Assembly (NCBI RefSeq): GCF_008632335.1
Contig: NZ_VWXX01000016.1
Coordinates: forward strand, 1-64,000
DNA: 64,000 nucleotides
DNA from: Thiohalocapsa marina
GTDB taxonomy: Bacteria > Pseudomonadota > Gammaproteobacteria > Chromatiales > Chromatiaceae
Direction of reading: 5' to 3'
The notes under the pieces are model-generated. The model had not been told where the DNA came from. It made no database searches and saw only the letters and a list, made by a program, of their open reading frames with translations. Position numbers and translations under genes: made by a program. Of this stretch, positions 35,232-44,099 are shown piece after piece; within the stretch, counting starts at the first letter, position 1; every line of letters begins with the position of its first letter.

Positions 35232-37622
35232 ATGGCAACACCTTCCAGAAAACCTGCCCGCCGCGGGCGTCAACCCCGTCGCCGCAGGCGGGGCCTGAGA
35301 CTGTTCGGCCTGCTGTTCCGGCTGGGTCTGCTAGTGGCAGTCGCCGTGGGCCTGGGGGCAGTGCTGTACGGCATCCATCTCGACGAACTGGTATACACCA
35401 AGTTCGAGGGCAAGCGCTGGGCCCTGCCGGCCCGGGTCTACGGTCGGCCACTGGAACTCTATGTTGGCCGTCCGTTGAGCGTGCAGCAGCTCACCGGCGA
35501 ACTCCAGCGCCTGGGCTATCGCGACGAGTCCGGCGCCGGCTCGGTGGGCACCTGGCATGTTGATGGCGCGCAGGTGCTGGTGCACAACCGCGCATTTCGC
35601 TTCTGGGACGGCGTCGAACCCCAGCGGCGGCTTCGCATCGGCCTGTCCGATGGCGTCATCCTGGACCTGACCGATGCCGACAGTGGCGCCCCCATCGCGC
35701 TGGCGCGGCTGGATCCGGCGCTGATCGCCAGCATCTATCCCACCCACAACGAGGACCGCGTGCTGCTGCGGCGCGAGCAGTTGCCGCCGCTGCTGATCAA
35801 GACCCTGCTGGCGGTGGAAGACCGCAAGTTCTACCAGCATCTGGGCATCGACCCCAAGGGCATCCTGCGCGCCGCCATCGAGAACCTGAGCGCCGGGCGC
35901 ACCGTGCAGGGCGCCAGCACCTTGACGCAGCAGCTGGTGAAGAACTTCTATCTGACCCAGGAGCGCACGCTGGAGCGCAAGCTCAACGAGGCCTACATGG
36001 CGGTGCTGCTCGAGCGGCGCTACTCCAAGGACGAGATCCTCACTGCCTACGCCAACGAGGTCTACCTGGGCCAGGACGGCAGCCGGGCCATCCATGGGTT
36101 TGGCCTGGCCAGCCAGTTCTACTTCAACCGCAACCTCAACGAACTGGACGTGCCCCAGACGGCCCTGCTGGTTGGCATCCTGAAGGGGCCGTCGGAATAC
36201 AACCCGCGGCGCCGACCCGAGAAGGTGCTGGAGCGGCGCAATCTGGTCATCGACCTGATGGCCTATCACCAGATCATCAGCCGGGACGAGGCCGAGCAGG
36301 CCAAGCAGGCGCCGCTGGGGTTGCGCGAGGGTGGTGCGCGGCCCAGCGGCGACTATCCGGCGTTCATCCAGCTGGTGCGGCGGCAGTTGCAGCGGGACTA
36401 TCGCGAGGAGGACCTGCGCTCAGAGGGCCTGCGCATCTTCACCACCCTGGACCCCCTGACCCAGTCCCAGGTGGAGGGGGCGGTGCGCGAACGCCTGCCG
36501 CAGCTCGACGAGCAGCGCAAGTTCCCCCCCGGCACGCTGGAGACGGCGGTGGTAGTGACCTCGGTGGCCCAGGGCGAGGTGCTGGCCCTGGTGGGCGCCC
36601 GCGACACTGACTATGCCGGCTTCAACCGCGCGCTGGATGCCGTGCGCCCCATCGGTTCGCTGATCAAGCCGGTGGTCTACCTCAGCGCGCTGGAGCGCCC
36701 GGAGCAGTACTCCCTGGTCACCTCCATTCCGGATACGCCGGTGTCCCTGCGGGCCGGCGCCGACTGGTGGGAGCCGCAGAACTACGATCGCAAGGTGCAT
36801 GGCAACGTGCCGCTGTACCGCGCCCTGGCAAAGTCCTACAACCTGGCCACGGTGAACCTGGGGCTGGACCTCGGCGTGAACGAGGTGGCCGACACCCTGA
36901 ACCGCCTGGGCGCCATGCGCCGCATCGACCGCGTGCCGGCGATGCTGCTCGGCTCGGTGTCGCTGTCTCCGGTGGAGGTGGCCCAGGTCTACCAGACCAT
37001 CGCCGCCGGCGGCTTCCGCGCGCCCTTGCGCACCATTCGCGAGGTGCTCGACGCCTCCGGCCGGCCGCTGAACCGCTACCCGCTGGCGGTGGAGCCGGTG
37101 GTCGGTGCCGATGCCGCGTTCCTGACGCAGTGGGCCATGCGCAAGGTGGTGGAGCAGGGCACTGCCACCTGGCTCGGCAGCCGGCTGCCGGGCGGACTGG
37201 TGGTGGCGGGCAAGACCGGCACCACCAATGAATTGCGCGACAGCTGGTTTGCCGGCTTCAGCGGCGACCGGGTGGTGGTTGCCTGGGTGGGGCGCGATGA
37301 CAACAAGCCCACGCGGCTCACCGGCTCCTCCGGTGCGCTGCGGCTCTGGGGCGACATCATGGCCACCATCGAGGCCCAGTCACTGGACCTGACCCCGCCG
37401 GGCGACATCGTCGTGGCCGACGCCTGCGGCAGCACGGGCATCCCGTTCAGCCGCGATCATGTGGGGGTCTGTGGTGCCGGTGCCGAAGAAGACATGCTGG
37501 AGGCCGAAGAGCCCCCGGCGGTGGCCGCGGAGCCGGACGAACCCGCCCCGCGGCCGGCCTGGCGGTCAGGTGGGTCCGGTGGCGCCAGCAACCCCTTCCT
37601 GAGTGATTTTTACGGAAACTGA
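35232..37622 (+). CDS. mrcB: Penicillin-binding protein 1B
   Basis: Bifunctional class A PBP that polymerises and cross-links peptidoglycan, 796 aa. A basic cytoplasmic tail and one membrane helix (about 24-48) are followed by a UB2H-like region (YRDESG...). The GT51 glycosyltransferase carries catalytic Glu in AVEDRKFYQHLGID (about 195-206) and QGASTLTQQLVKNF. The transpeptidase has the active-site Ser476 motif S-L-I-K (RPIGSLIKPVVY), SYN (AKSYNLATV) and KTGT at Lys661. A short Pro/Glu-rich tail ends it. A TPR lipoprotein gene follows by 3 bp and is a likely activator. Confidence 0.95.
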   Translation: MATPSRKPARRGRQPRRRRRGLRLFGLLFRLGLLVAVAVGLGAVLYGIHLDELVYTKFEGKRWALPARVYGRPLELYVGRPLSVQQLTGELQRLGYRDESGAGSVGTWHVDGAQVLVHNRAFRFWDGVEPQRRLRIGLSDGVILDLTDADSGAPIALARLDPALIASIYPTHNEDRVLLRREQLPPLLIKTLLAVEDRKFYQHLGIDPKGILRAAIENLSAGRTVQGASTLTQQLVKNFYLTQERTLERKLNEAYMAVLLERRYSKDEILTAYANEVYLGQDGSRAIHGFGLASQFYFNRNLNELDVPQTALLVGILKGPSEYNPRRRPEKVLERRNLVIDLMAYHQIISRDEAEQAKQAPLGLREGGARPSGDYPAFIQLVRRQLQRDYREEDLRSEGLRIFTTLDPLTQSQVEGAVRERLPQLDEQRKFPPGTLETAVVVTSVAQGEVLALVGARDTDYAGFNRALDAVRPIGSLIKPVVYLSALERPEQYSLVTSIPDTPVSLRAGADWWEPQNYDRKVHGNVPLYRALAKSYNLATVNLGLDLGVNEVADTLNRLGAMRRIDRVPAMLLGSVSLSPVEVAQVYQTIAAGGFRAPLRTIREVLDASGRPLNRYPLAVEPVVGADAAFLTQWAMRKVVEQGTATWLGSRLPGGLVVAGKTGTTNELRDSWFAGFSGDRVVVAWVGRDDNKPTRLTGSSGALRLWGDIMATIEAQSLDLTPPGDIVVADACGSTGIPFSRDHVGVCGAGAEEDMLEAEEPPAVAAEPDEPAPRPAWRSGGSGGASNPFLSDFYGN

Positions 37623-37625
37623 GCC

Positions 37626-38375
37626 ATGCATACACGCTTACTCCTGGCCACGACCGTCGCTGCACTGCTGCTGGGCGCCTGTTCCGTGCCGCAGCGCGAC
37701 GGCCCCCCGGCGCCCATTGTCGATGCCAGCCAGGCACCGGTCAGCGAGTCGCCGGCGGAACAGCCCGCGGCGCCGGAACCGACGCAGGTCTATGCCTACA
37801 CGCCGCCGGAATCCATTCCGGACACCCAGCCTGACATGGCCGATGCCGGTGATGCGCCGAGCACCACGGTACAGGGTGCTGCAACCGCGGCGGGGTCGGC
37901 CGCGGCCACCACCACGGCGCGAACCAATGCCGCCGCCGAGCCGCGGACAGTGATGCCCGCGCCCACATCGGAGCCGGCGCCGCCTGCTGCGGTCGCGCCG
38001 CCGGCACCTGAAGTGGCCCGCGCCACGCCGGCACCGGGCCTGACGCCACCGGATCTGCCGCCAGCGGTGGACTCCCTGGCCAGACGGGCGGAGCAGCAGC
38101 GCCAGACCGGCGACTTCTCCGGTGCCGCGGCCACCCTGGAGCGGGCCTTGCGCATCCAGCCCAAGGACGCCTATCTGTGGAACCGGCTCGCCCGGGTGCG
38201 GCTGGAGCAGGGGCTGGGTTCCCAGGCCGGCAACTTCGCTGCGCGCTCCAATGCCCTGGCCGGCGACCAGGCCCAGCTCAAGCAGAACAACTGGGACATC
38301 ATCGCCACCGTGCGCCGCCAGAGCGGCGACATCAATGGTGCCGTCGAGGCCGAACGCATGGCCCGGGGCGGCTGA
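37626..38375 (+). CDS. TPR lipoprotein, candidate LpoP-type PBP1B activator
   Basis: 249 aa lipoprotein: signal peptide LLLATTVAALLLGAC with lipobox Cys20. A Pro/Ala/Thr-rich spacer (about 21-135) long enough to span periplasm follows, then a TPR region (LARRAEQQRQTGDFSGAAATLERALRIQPKDAYLWNRLA read in parts over 140-240). In Pseudomonas aeruginosa the outer-membrane lipoprotein LpoP, a TPR protein encoded beside PBP1b, activates that synthase. Location, architecture and size match. Role here is inferred by this analogy; there is no LpoB-like domain. Confidence 0.8.
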   Translation: MHTRLLLATTVAALLLGACSVPQRDGPPAPIVDASQAPVSESPAEQPAAPEPTQVYAYTPPESIPDTQPDMADAGDAPSTTVQGAATAAGSAAATTTARTNAAAEPRTVMPAPTSEPAPPAAVAPPAPEVARATPAPGLTPPDLPPAVDSLARRAEQQRQTGDFSGAAATLERALRIQPKDAYLWNRLARVRLEQGLGSQAGNFAARSNALAGDQAQLKQNNWDIIATVRRQSGDINGAVEAERMARGG

Positions 38376-38434
38376 CGGCAGCCGCTCAGGCAACCAGCAG
38401 CCTGGCAACCAGGCAGGCGAGCCGTTTCAACCCG

Positions 38435-40375
38435 ATGACGCAAACTTCGGCCGGTGTGGTGGATGACATCCTCGGCGAGCATGGCGTGCTCGCCGGCCGC
38501 GTCCAGGGCTTCGTGCGGCGGCCGCAACAACAGGCCATGGCCGAGGTGGTGTTCGACGCCATCGACAGCGGCGAACTGCTGATCTGCGAGGCGGGCACCG
38601 GCACTGGCAAGACCTTTGCCTACCTGGTGCCGGCCCTGGCCAGCGGCCGCAAGGTGCTGGTCTCCACCGGCACCCGCAATCTGCAGGATCAGCTGTTCCA
38701 CCGCGACATCCCGCTGATCCGCTCTGCGCTGAGCCAGCCCATCCGGATCGCGTTGCTGAAGGGGCGCGGCAACTACCTCTGCCGTTACCGTCTGGACCTG
38801 GCCCTGGCCAGGCCGGACAAGCTGTCGCCCCAGGCACGGCAGCAACTGGGCGCCGTGCACGCCTGGGCTGCGGACACACGCGACGGCGACATCGCCGAGC
38901 TGGCGTTGCCGGAGGCAGCGCCGGTCTGGCCGGCGGTGACCTCCACCACCGACAACTGCCTCGGCCAGGAATGCCCGTCACTGCACAAATGCCACCTGCT
39001 GGATGCCCGGCGGCGCGCCCAGGAGGCAGACCTGGTGGTGATCAACCACCACCTGCTGTGCGCGGACATGGCCCTGCGCGACGAGGGCTTCGGTGAGGTG
39101 CTGCCGGGCACCGATTGCGTCATCGTCGACGAGGCGCACCAGTTGCCCGAAGTGGCCGCGGCCTTTTTCGGCGCCACCGTGAGCAGCCGGCAACTGCTCG
39201 AACTGGTGCGCGACACCAGCGAGGAGGCCGCCCGGGATGCCGGCGACGTGCCGGAGATCCCGCTGGTGCTGGAGCGTCTGCGCCATGCCATCGGCCAGTT
39301 GCGCGAGGCGCTGGGCGGCCCTGATCGGCGGGCGCCCTGGCAGGATGTGGAACGCAGCCCCGACATCCAGGCCGCCCTGGAGGATCTGGGCACGGTGGTG
39401 GCGGGGCTGGCGCAGGTGCTGGAGGCCATCGCCGAGCGGGCCAAGGGTCTGGACCGGTGCCTGCTGCGGGCCAAGGCCCTGGCGACCCGGCTGGCCGTGT
39501 TCGACGATGCCGACGACGAGACCCGAGTCCGCTGGCTCGAGGTGCGCGGTCAGGGCTTTCGGCTCAACCAGACGCCGCTGGATGTGGCCGAGCTGTTTCG
39601 CGGTTATCGCGAGCGCCATCCCTGTGCCTGGGTGTTCACCTCCGCTACCCTGGCTGTGGCCGGCTCGTTCGAGCATTTTGCCCGCCAGATCGGCGCCGAA
39701 GAGCCGCGCACGGCGCTGTGGGACAGTCCGTTCGACTATCCGCACCAGGCGCTGCTGTTCGCGCCCACCGGTCTGCCGGATCCGGCGGACCCCGGCTACA
39801 GCGGCGCCGTGGCGGATCTGGCCCTGGACATCATCGATGCCAGCCGCGGGCGCGCCTTCCTGCTGTTCACCAGCCACCGGGCCCTGCGCGAGGTGGCGAC
39901 ACGGCTGCAGCACCGCATCCCGTATCCGCTGCTGGTGCAGGGCACGGCGCCGCGGGCGGAACTGGTCGAGCGCTTCCGCACCACGGGGAACGCGGTGCTG
40001 CTGGGCACCTCCAGTTTCTGGGAAGGGGTGGACGTGCGCGGCGAGGCGCTGTCATGCGTCGTCATCGATCGCCTGCCGTTTGCCTCGCCGGGAGACCCGA
40101 TCCTGCAGGCGCGGCTGGATGCCCTGCGCCGGGGCGGAGGCAGCCCGTTTCGCGACCACCAGCTGCCGCAGGCCGTGATCGCCCTGAAACAGGGTGCCGG
40201 CCGACTCATTCGCGATGCAGCAGACCGCGGTGTGCTGGTGGTCTGCGATCCGCGACTGTACAGCCGCGGCTACGGCAAGGTGTTCCTCGACAGCCTGCCG
40301 CCCATGGCCCGATCCCGCGCGCTAGACGATGTGCGCGCCTTCTTTGGCGCGGCGCCGGATGATGATGATCGCTGA
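38435..40375 (+). CDS. yoaA: XPD/DinG-family ATP-dependent DNA helicase YoaA
   Basis: Superfamily 2 Fe-S helicase, 646 aa. Motif I is CEAGTGTGKTFAYLVPAL, the DEAH box is VIVDEAHQLPE (about residue 231), and later motifs include VFTSATLAVAG and the GTSSFWEGVDVRGE/QGAGRLIR end. Four cysteines for the 4Fe-4S cluster lie at NYLCRYR (about 116) and NCLGQECPSLHKC (about 175-186). YoaA supports replication-fork repair in E. coli with a polymerase III subunit (HolC). The ATG at 38435 precedes the conserved N-terminus. Confidence 0.93.
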   Translation: MTQTSAGVVDDILGEHGVLAGRVQGFVRRPQQQAMAEVVFDAIDSGELLICEAGTGTGKTFAYLVPALASGRKVLVSTGTRNLQDQLFHRDIPLIRSALSQPIRIALLKGRGNYLCRYRLDLALARPDKLSPQARQQLGAVHAWAADTRDGDIAELALPEAAPVWPAVTSTTDNCLGQECPSLHKCHLLDARRRAQEADLVVINHHLLCADMALRDEGFGEVLPGTDCVIVDEAHQLPEVAAAFFGATVSSRQLLELVRDTSEEAARDAGDVPEIPLVLERLRHAIGQLREALGGPDRRAPWQDVERSPDIQAALEDLGTVVAGLAQVLEAIAERAKGLDRCLLRAKALATRLAVFDDADDETRVRWLEVRGQGFRLNQTPLDVAELFRGYRERHPCAWVFTSATLAVAGSFEHFARQIGAEEPRTALWDSPFDYPHQALLFAPTGLPDPADPGYSGAVADLALDIIDASRGRAFLLFTSHRALREVATRLQHRIPYPLLVQGTAPRAELVERFRTTGNAVLLGTSSFWEGVDVRGEALSCVVIDRLPFASPGDPILQARLDALRRGGGSPFRDHQLPQAVIALKQGAGRLIRDAADRGVLVVCDPRLYSRGYGKVFLDSLPPMARSRALDDVRAFFGAAPDDDDR

Positions 40376-40414
40376 TACCGCGACCCGGTCCAATCACTGA
40401 CTCGATTCACGCCC

Positions 40415-41146
40415 ATGAGACTGCTTGCCATCGATACCTCCGGTTCCGCCTGCTCCGCCGCCTTGTCCATCGACGGTGTCATCAGCCAGCGCCTGGAGCA
40501 TGCACCGCGCCGTCACGGCGAACTGATCCTGTCGATGATGGACGACCTGCTGCGCGCGCAGGGGCTGGCCGTGACCGACCTGGATGCCTTGGCCTTCGCT
40601 CATGGCCCCGGCTCGTTCACCGGCCTGCGCATTGCCGCGGCCGTCGCCCAGGGCACGGCATTCGCCGCGGAACTGCCGGTCATCGGCATCTCCACGCTGG
40701 CGACCCTGGCCCAGGGCTGCCGGCGCGAGCGGGGTGCGTCGCGGGTGCTGAGCGCCTTCGATGCCCGCATGGGCGAGGTCTACTGGGGGATCTATGTGGC
40801 CGACGACCAGGGCCTGATGCGGCCCATGGTGGACGACAGCGTCTGCGCCCCCGAAGCGGTTCCGCTGGCGCCGATGTCCGGTGAGACGCCCTGGTTCGCC
40901 GCCGGCGATGGCTGGCGGGCGCATGCCGATGTGCTGCAGCGGCGTGTCGGGCCCTTGCTCGATCAGGGCCTCGATCTGGCGGATGCTGATCGGGTCTGCG
41001 AGTCGCAGGACATTCTGCCCCTGGCGGAGGACGCCTTTCGCCGTGGCCAGGTCGTGAGCGCCTACGCGGCCCTGCCGGTGTACCTGCGCAATCGGGTGGC
41101 CTCGGTGCCGCCGCGATCAGAACCGCCCGGCCCGCCGCTGCGCTGA
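40415..41146 (+). CDS. tsaB: tRNA threonylcarbamoyladenosine biosynthesis protein TsaB
   Basis: ASKHA-fold partner of TsaD in t6A37 synthesis, 243 aa. The conserved N-terminus MRLLAIDTSGSACSAAL is followed by HGELILSMMDDLL and the AFAHGPGSFTGLRIAAAVAQG motif. Later SAFDARMGEVYWGIY is typical. It acts with TsaC/TsaE, and MtaB (at 30321) further modifies the t6A base it helps make. It follows yoaA by 39 bp. Confidence 0.94.
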   Translation: MRLLAIDTSGSACSAALSIDGVISQRLEHAPRRHGELILSMMDDLLRAQGLAVTDLDALAFAHGPGSFTGLRIAAAVAQGTAFAAELPVIGISTLATLAQGCRRERGASRVLSAFDARMGEVYWGIYVADDQGLMRPMVDDSVCAPEAVPLAPMSGETPWFAAGDGWRAHADVLQRRVGPLLDQGLDLADADRVCESQDILPLAEDAFRRGQVVSAYAALPVYLRNRVASVPPRSEPPGPPLR

Positions 41147-41169
41147 CGGCCGGCAATCGGAAAGTCAAT

Positions 41170-41247
41170 ACCGCAAAGGCGCAGAGTACGCAGAGAATTC
41201 GCAAAGACTTGCGTAGACGCGCCGGTCTGCCGCTGAGTCTTTGCGGT
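41170..41247. repeat. Palindromic intergenic element
   Basis: ACCGCAAAG at 41170 and CTTTGCGGT ending at 41247 are perfect 9-bp inverted ends. The interior has further GCAGAG/CGCAAAG repeats. It lies between the convergent tsaB and the 82-aa membrane protein gene and may terminate both. Similar CGCAAAG-GCGCAGAG elements are common in proteobacterial intergenic DNA. Confidence 0.6.
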
Positions 41248-41261
41248 GGATGGAGTCTGCG

Positions 41262-41510
41262 TCAGCGAGACGACAGTCCGCGCTCGAAGCGTTGCCGATG
41301 CTGGCAGTGGCGCCGCAGGCAACTGATGACGTAGTGCAGCAGCGTGGCGCCGATGGCGAGGAAGGCCGCCACTGCCGTTGCCAGGCGCAGCAGCGGCTCC
41401 AGGTCGGACAGCCCGAGGATCAGCCAGGTGATGAAGCCGACGATACCCGCAATCAGGGTCACCATCACGAAGGGCAATGGCGATGTGTCGCATCCGGGGC
41501 ACAGCTTCAT
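41262..41510 (-). CDS. Small two-helix membrane protein (82 aa)
   Basis: A strong AGGAGG ribosome site precedes the ATG at 41510. The protein has a CPGCD motif at its N-terminus, then two hydrophobic segments (FVMVTLIAGIVGFITWLI and LATAVAAFLAIGATLLHYV), and a basic tail with Cys and His. It is a plausible small inner-membrane protein of unknown function. The C-x-x-C and late Cys/His residues could bind metal, but this is speculative. Confidence 0.68.
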   Translation of the reverse strand: MKLCPGCDTSPLPFVMVTLIAGIVGFITWLILGLSDLEPLLRLATAVAAFLAIGATLLHYVISCLRRHCQHRQRFERGLSSR

Positions 41511-41627
41511 TGTCGGGTCCTCCTGGCTTTGACAGTGGGGTGTGGTTTTTGATTAGTTATTGGTGGAGTACTGAACAAGCATACCCCATCGCGGGGGCGC
41601 GTCGACAGCAAAAAACAGCGAGGCCGG

Positions 41628-42446
41628 ATGGCAACACAATCCTTGTTCGAGGCCGTGGCCCAGTGTCTGGCGGTGTGCGAACCGTCGGCCAAGGTGCGCT
41701 GCACGCACGACATCGCCGAGCAGTTCCGAAACGGCCAGCTGTCGCTGGTCGGGGCCCGGCCGCCCGCCCCGGACACCCCCGGGCGTCCGGGCCGGCCGCG
41801 CCTGGTCCCGCCCAGGCAACTGCCCAAGCGTGGCCTGAAGGATGCTGAGGGACGCGCGGCCCTGGTGCATGCCGTGGCCCATATCGAATTCAACGCCATC
41901 AATCTGGCGCTGGACGCCGTGCTGCGCTTCCCGGACATGCCGCCGGACTTCGCCGCCGACTGGCTGCGGGTGGCGGATGAGGAGGCATATCACTTCCGGC
42001 TGATGCGCGAGCGTCTGGGCGCGCTGGGCCACGACTACGGCGACTTTCCCGCCCACGACGGCCTTTGGCAGATGGCGCGGCAGACCGCCGCCGACCCGTT
42101 GCGGCGCATGGCGCTGGTGCCGCGTGTGCTGGAGGCGCGCGGGCTGGACGTGACCCCCGGCATGATCGAGCGCCTGCGTGCCGTCGGCGATGACGACACC
42201 GCCGACCGCCTGGCGATCATCCTGCGCGAGGAGGTGGGCCATGTGGCCATCGGCAGCCGCTGGTTCCGCTGGCTCTGCGCCGAACGGGGCCTGGCGCCCC
42301 GGGATACCTATCTGGGGCTGATCCGCGAGCACTTCCGCGGCGCCGTCCGCTGCCCGCTGAACCTGCCGGACCGCCGTCGCGCTGGCTTCGATCAGGCCGA
42401 GCTCGACGGGTTGATGGCCATGTGTTCGGGAAGGCTTGAAGGCTGA
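41628..42446 (+). CDS. DUF455 family ferritin-like protein
   Basis: 272 aa. The helical core carries carboxylate/His motifs of a ferritin-like diiron fold: AHIEFNAINLALDAVLRF, VADEEAYHFRLMRERL and LREEVGHVAIGSRWF. The family is widely conserved but its reaction is not known. The motif LPKRGLKDAEGRAALVHAVAHIE is typical. The gene is flanked by intergenic gaps and has no obvious operon partner. Confidence 0.88.
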   Translation: MATQSLFEAVAQCLAVCEPSAKVRCTHDIAEQFRNGQLSLVGARPPAPDTPGRPGRPRLVPPRQLPKRGLKDAEGRAALVHAVAHIEFNAINLALDAVLRFPDMPPDFAADWLRVADEEAYHFRLMRERLGALGHDYGDFPAHDGLWQMARQTAADPLRRMALVPRVLEARGLDVTPGMIERLRAVGDDDTADRLAIILREEVGHVAIGSRWFRWLCAERGLAPRDTYLGLIREHFRGAVRCPLNLPDRRRAGFDQAELDGLMAMCSGRLEG

Positions 42447-42494
42447 AGTTGGTAGGGTGAAGTTCAAAAGGGACGGGGCGTTGACCGGCAGGGG

Positions 42495-43235
42495 TCAGGG
42501 CAGGGTCTCTCGCCACCATCGGCCGTCGGCCTGGGCCAGCAGCTCGCCCTGCTGGTCGTTCCAGTCGGCCAGCACATGACGCGTCGCTTCGGCGCCGTCC
42601 AGCCCGAACACATGCTCCGCCGGACGGTGCGTGTGGCCATGCACCAGGCGGTGCACGCCGGCGCGGCGCATGCGGCGGACCACCTCGGCCTGGTCGGTGT
42701 CCATGATCCTGGCGTCCTTGGCGGCCATGGCCTCGCCGCTACGGCGGCGATAGTCCGCGGCCACCTGCCGGCGCTTTGCCAGCGATTGCCACAGGAACAG
42801 CCGCTGCACCAGCGGATTGCGCACCCGGCGCCGAAAGCGCAGGTAGGCCTGGTCGCCGGTGCACAACAGGTCGCCGTGCATCAGCAGCACGGGTTCGCCG
42901 TCCAGCAGGATCCGCGTCGGGTCGCGCAGGAGGGTGCAGCCGCTGGCGCGGGCGAAGCGCCGGCCGAGCAGGAAGTCCCGGTTGCCGTGCATCAGCCCGC
43001 AGCGGGTGCCGCTGTCGGTCAGGCCGCGCAAGGCGCGGATGACGGCGCGGTGCATCGGGGTGTCGTCATCGTCGCCGACCCAGGCGTCGAACAGGTCGCC
43101 CAGGATGTACAACTGCGACGCCTGACGCGCGCGTCCCTGCAACAGACCGACAAAGCGCTGTACGATCGCCGGCCGCTCCGCCGCCAGGTGCAGGTCGGAG
43201 ACGAACAGCGCGCCGGTGCGGGTTGGCTCAGACAA
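42495..43235 (-). CDS. lpxH: UDP-2,3-diacylglucosamine diphosphatase LpxH
   Basis: Membrane-associated metallophosphoesterase hydrolysing UDP-2,3-diacylglucosamine to lipid X in lipid A synthesis, 246 aa. Metal-site motifs are [39 protein letters not shown] and HGHTHRP, in the expected order. The ATG lies inside the end of ppiB (overlap 8 bp), the common ppiB-lpxH pairing. Confidence 0.95.
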   Translation of the reverse strand: MSEPTRTGALFVSDLHLAAERPAIVQRFVGLLQGRARQASQLYILGDLFDAWVGDDDDTPMHRAVIRALRGLTDSGTRCGLMHGNRDFLLGRRFARASGCTLLRDPTRILLDGEPVLLMHGDLLCTGDQAYLRFRRRVRNPLVQRLFLWQSLAKRRQVAADYRRRSGEAMAAKDARIMDTDQAEVVRRMRRAGVHRLVHGHTHRPAEHVFGLDGAEATRHVLADWNDQQGELLAQADGRWWRETLP

Positions 43236-43713
43236 TCTCCGCCTTCTCGATCACCACGTCCTCCGCCGGCACGTCCTGGTGGCCATGGCGGCTGCCGGTC
43301 TTGACCTCCTTGATGGCATTCACAACGTCCATGCCGTCCACCACCTTGCCGAACACGCAGTAGCCCCAGCCGTCCTGACCCGGGTAGTCCAGGAAGCTGT
43401 TGTCTGAGACGTTGATGAAGAACTGCGACGAGGCGGAGTGCGGATCCATGGTGCGGGCCATGGCGATGGAGCCGACCACGTTCTTCAGCCCGTTCTTGGC
43501 CTCGTTCTCGATGGGCGCGCGGGTGGCCTTCTGCGTGAACTTGCTGTCCATGCCGCCGCCCTGGATCATGAAGCCGTTGATCACGCGGTGGAACAGAGTG
43601 CCGTCGTAGTGGCCGTCGCGCACATACTGCTCGAAGTTGGCCGCCGTTACCGGCGCCTTGTCGTGATCCAGCTCGATGGTGATGTCGCCGTGGTTGGTGG
43701 TCAGTTTGATCAT
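43228..43713 (-). CDS. ppiB: Cytoplasmic cyclophilin-type peptidyl-prolyl isomerase PpiB
   Basis: Cyclophilin, 161 aa, no signal peptide. Core motifs [35 protein letters not shown] and the [15 protein letters not shown] end are intact, including the catalytic Arg of FHR. It overlaps lpxH downstream and is divergent from cysS. Confidence 0.95.
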   Translation of the reverse strand: MIKLTTNHGDITIELDHDKAPVTAANFEQYVRDGHYDGTLFHRVINGFMIQGGGMDSKFTQKATRAPIENEAKNGLKNVVGSIAMARTMDPHSASSQFFINVSDNSFLDYPGQDGWGYCVFGKVVDGMDVVNAIKEVKTGSRHGHQDVPAEDVVIEKAEIV

Positions 43714-44099
43714 TGAAAGTGCTCCTGGATGAGGGGTTGCTCAGCGTCTGTTGGTGGACTGTTGCCAGGCCGTTGTTGCAAGGCCGCGTCGAGGGCCGAT
43801 CAGGTCGGACCTGGGAAGAGGCTGATCTATTGGCCACCTGACCAAAAAACAGCCTCCCCAGATGCTGGGCACGGAAGGCCATGGATGCGGTCGCCGCACA
43901 GGCCCGGCTTGGTGGCGGGATTGTAACAAGCCTTCTCCGAGCGCTGGCCTTGGAATTTTCTCTGTCCCGCACCGCCGCGGCCACTGGCCTGGTCGCCTGC
44001 TTCGTCATCGGGGCCGGCGGTATCGCGTTCAACGGTTCAGGCCCCTCTGTTACCATGCAGCCTTCGAACGCCGTCAACCCACAGCGCAGTCCCGCCGCC
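43714..44099. other. Divergent intergenic region ppiB/cysS
   Basis: About 390 bp separating the divergent ppiB and cysS starts. It contains a small imperfect palindrome around CCCCAGATGCTGGG (43856-43869) and an A-rich hexamer run. No clear sigma-70 pair, riboswitch or small gene was recognised. An open frame upstream of cysS continues to 43881 but has no family similarity. Confidence 0.5.

Noticed and set aside
43881-44099. A 73-codon extension upstream of CysS
   Set aside because: Not seen in the family; CysS begins at [12 protein letters not shown] from the ATG at 44100.
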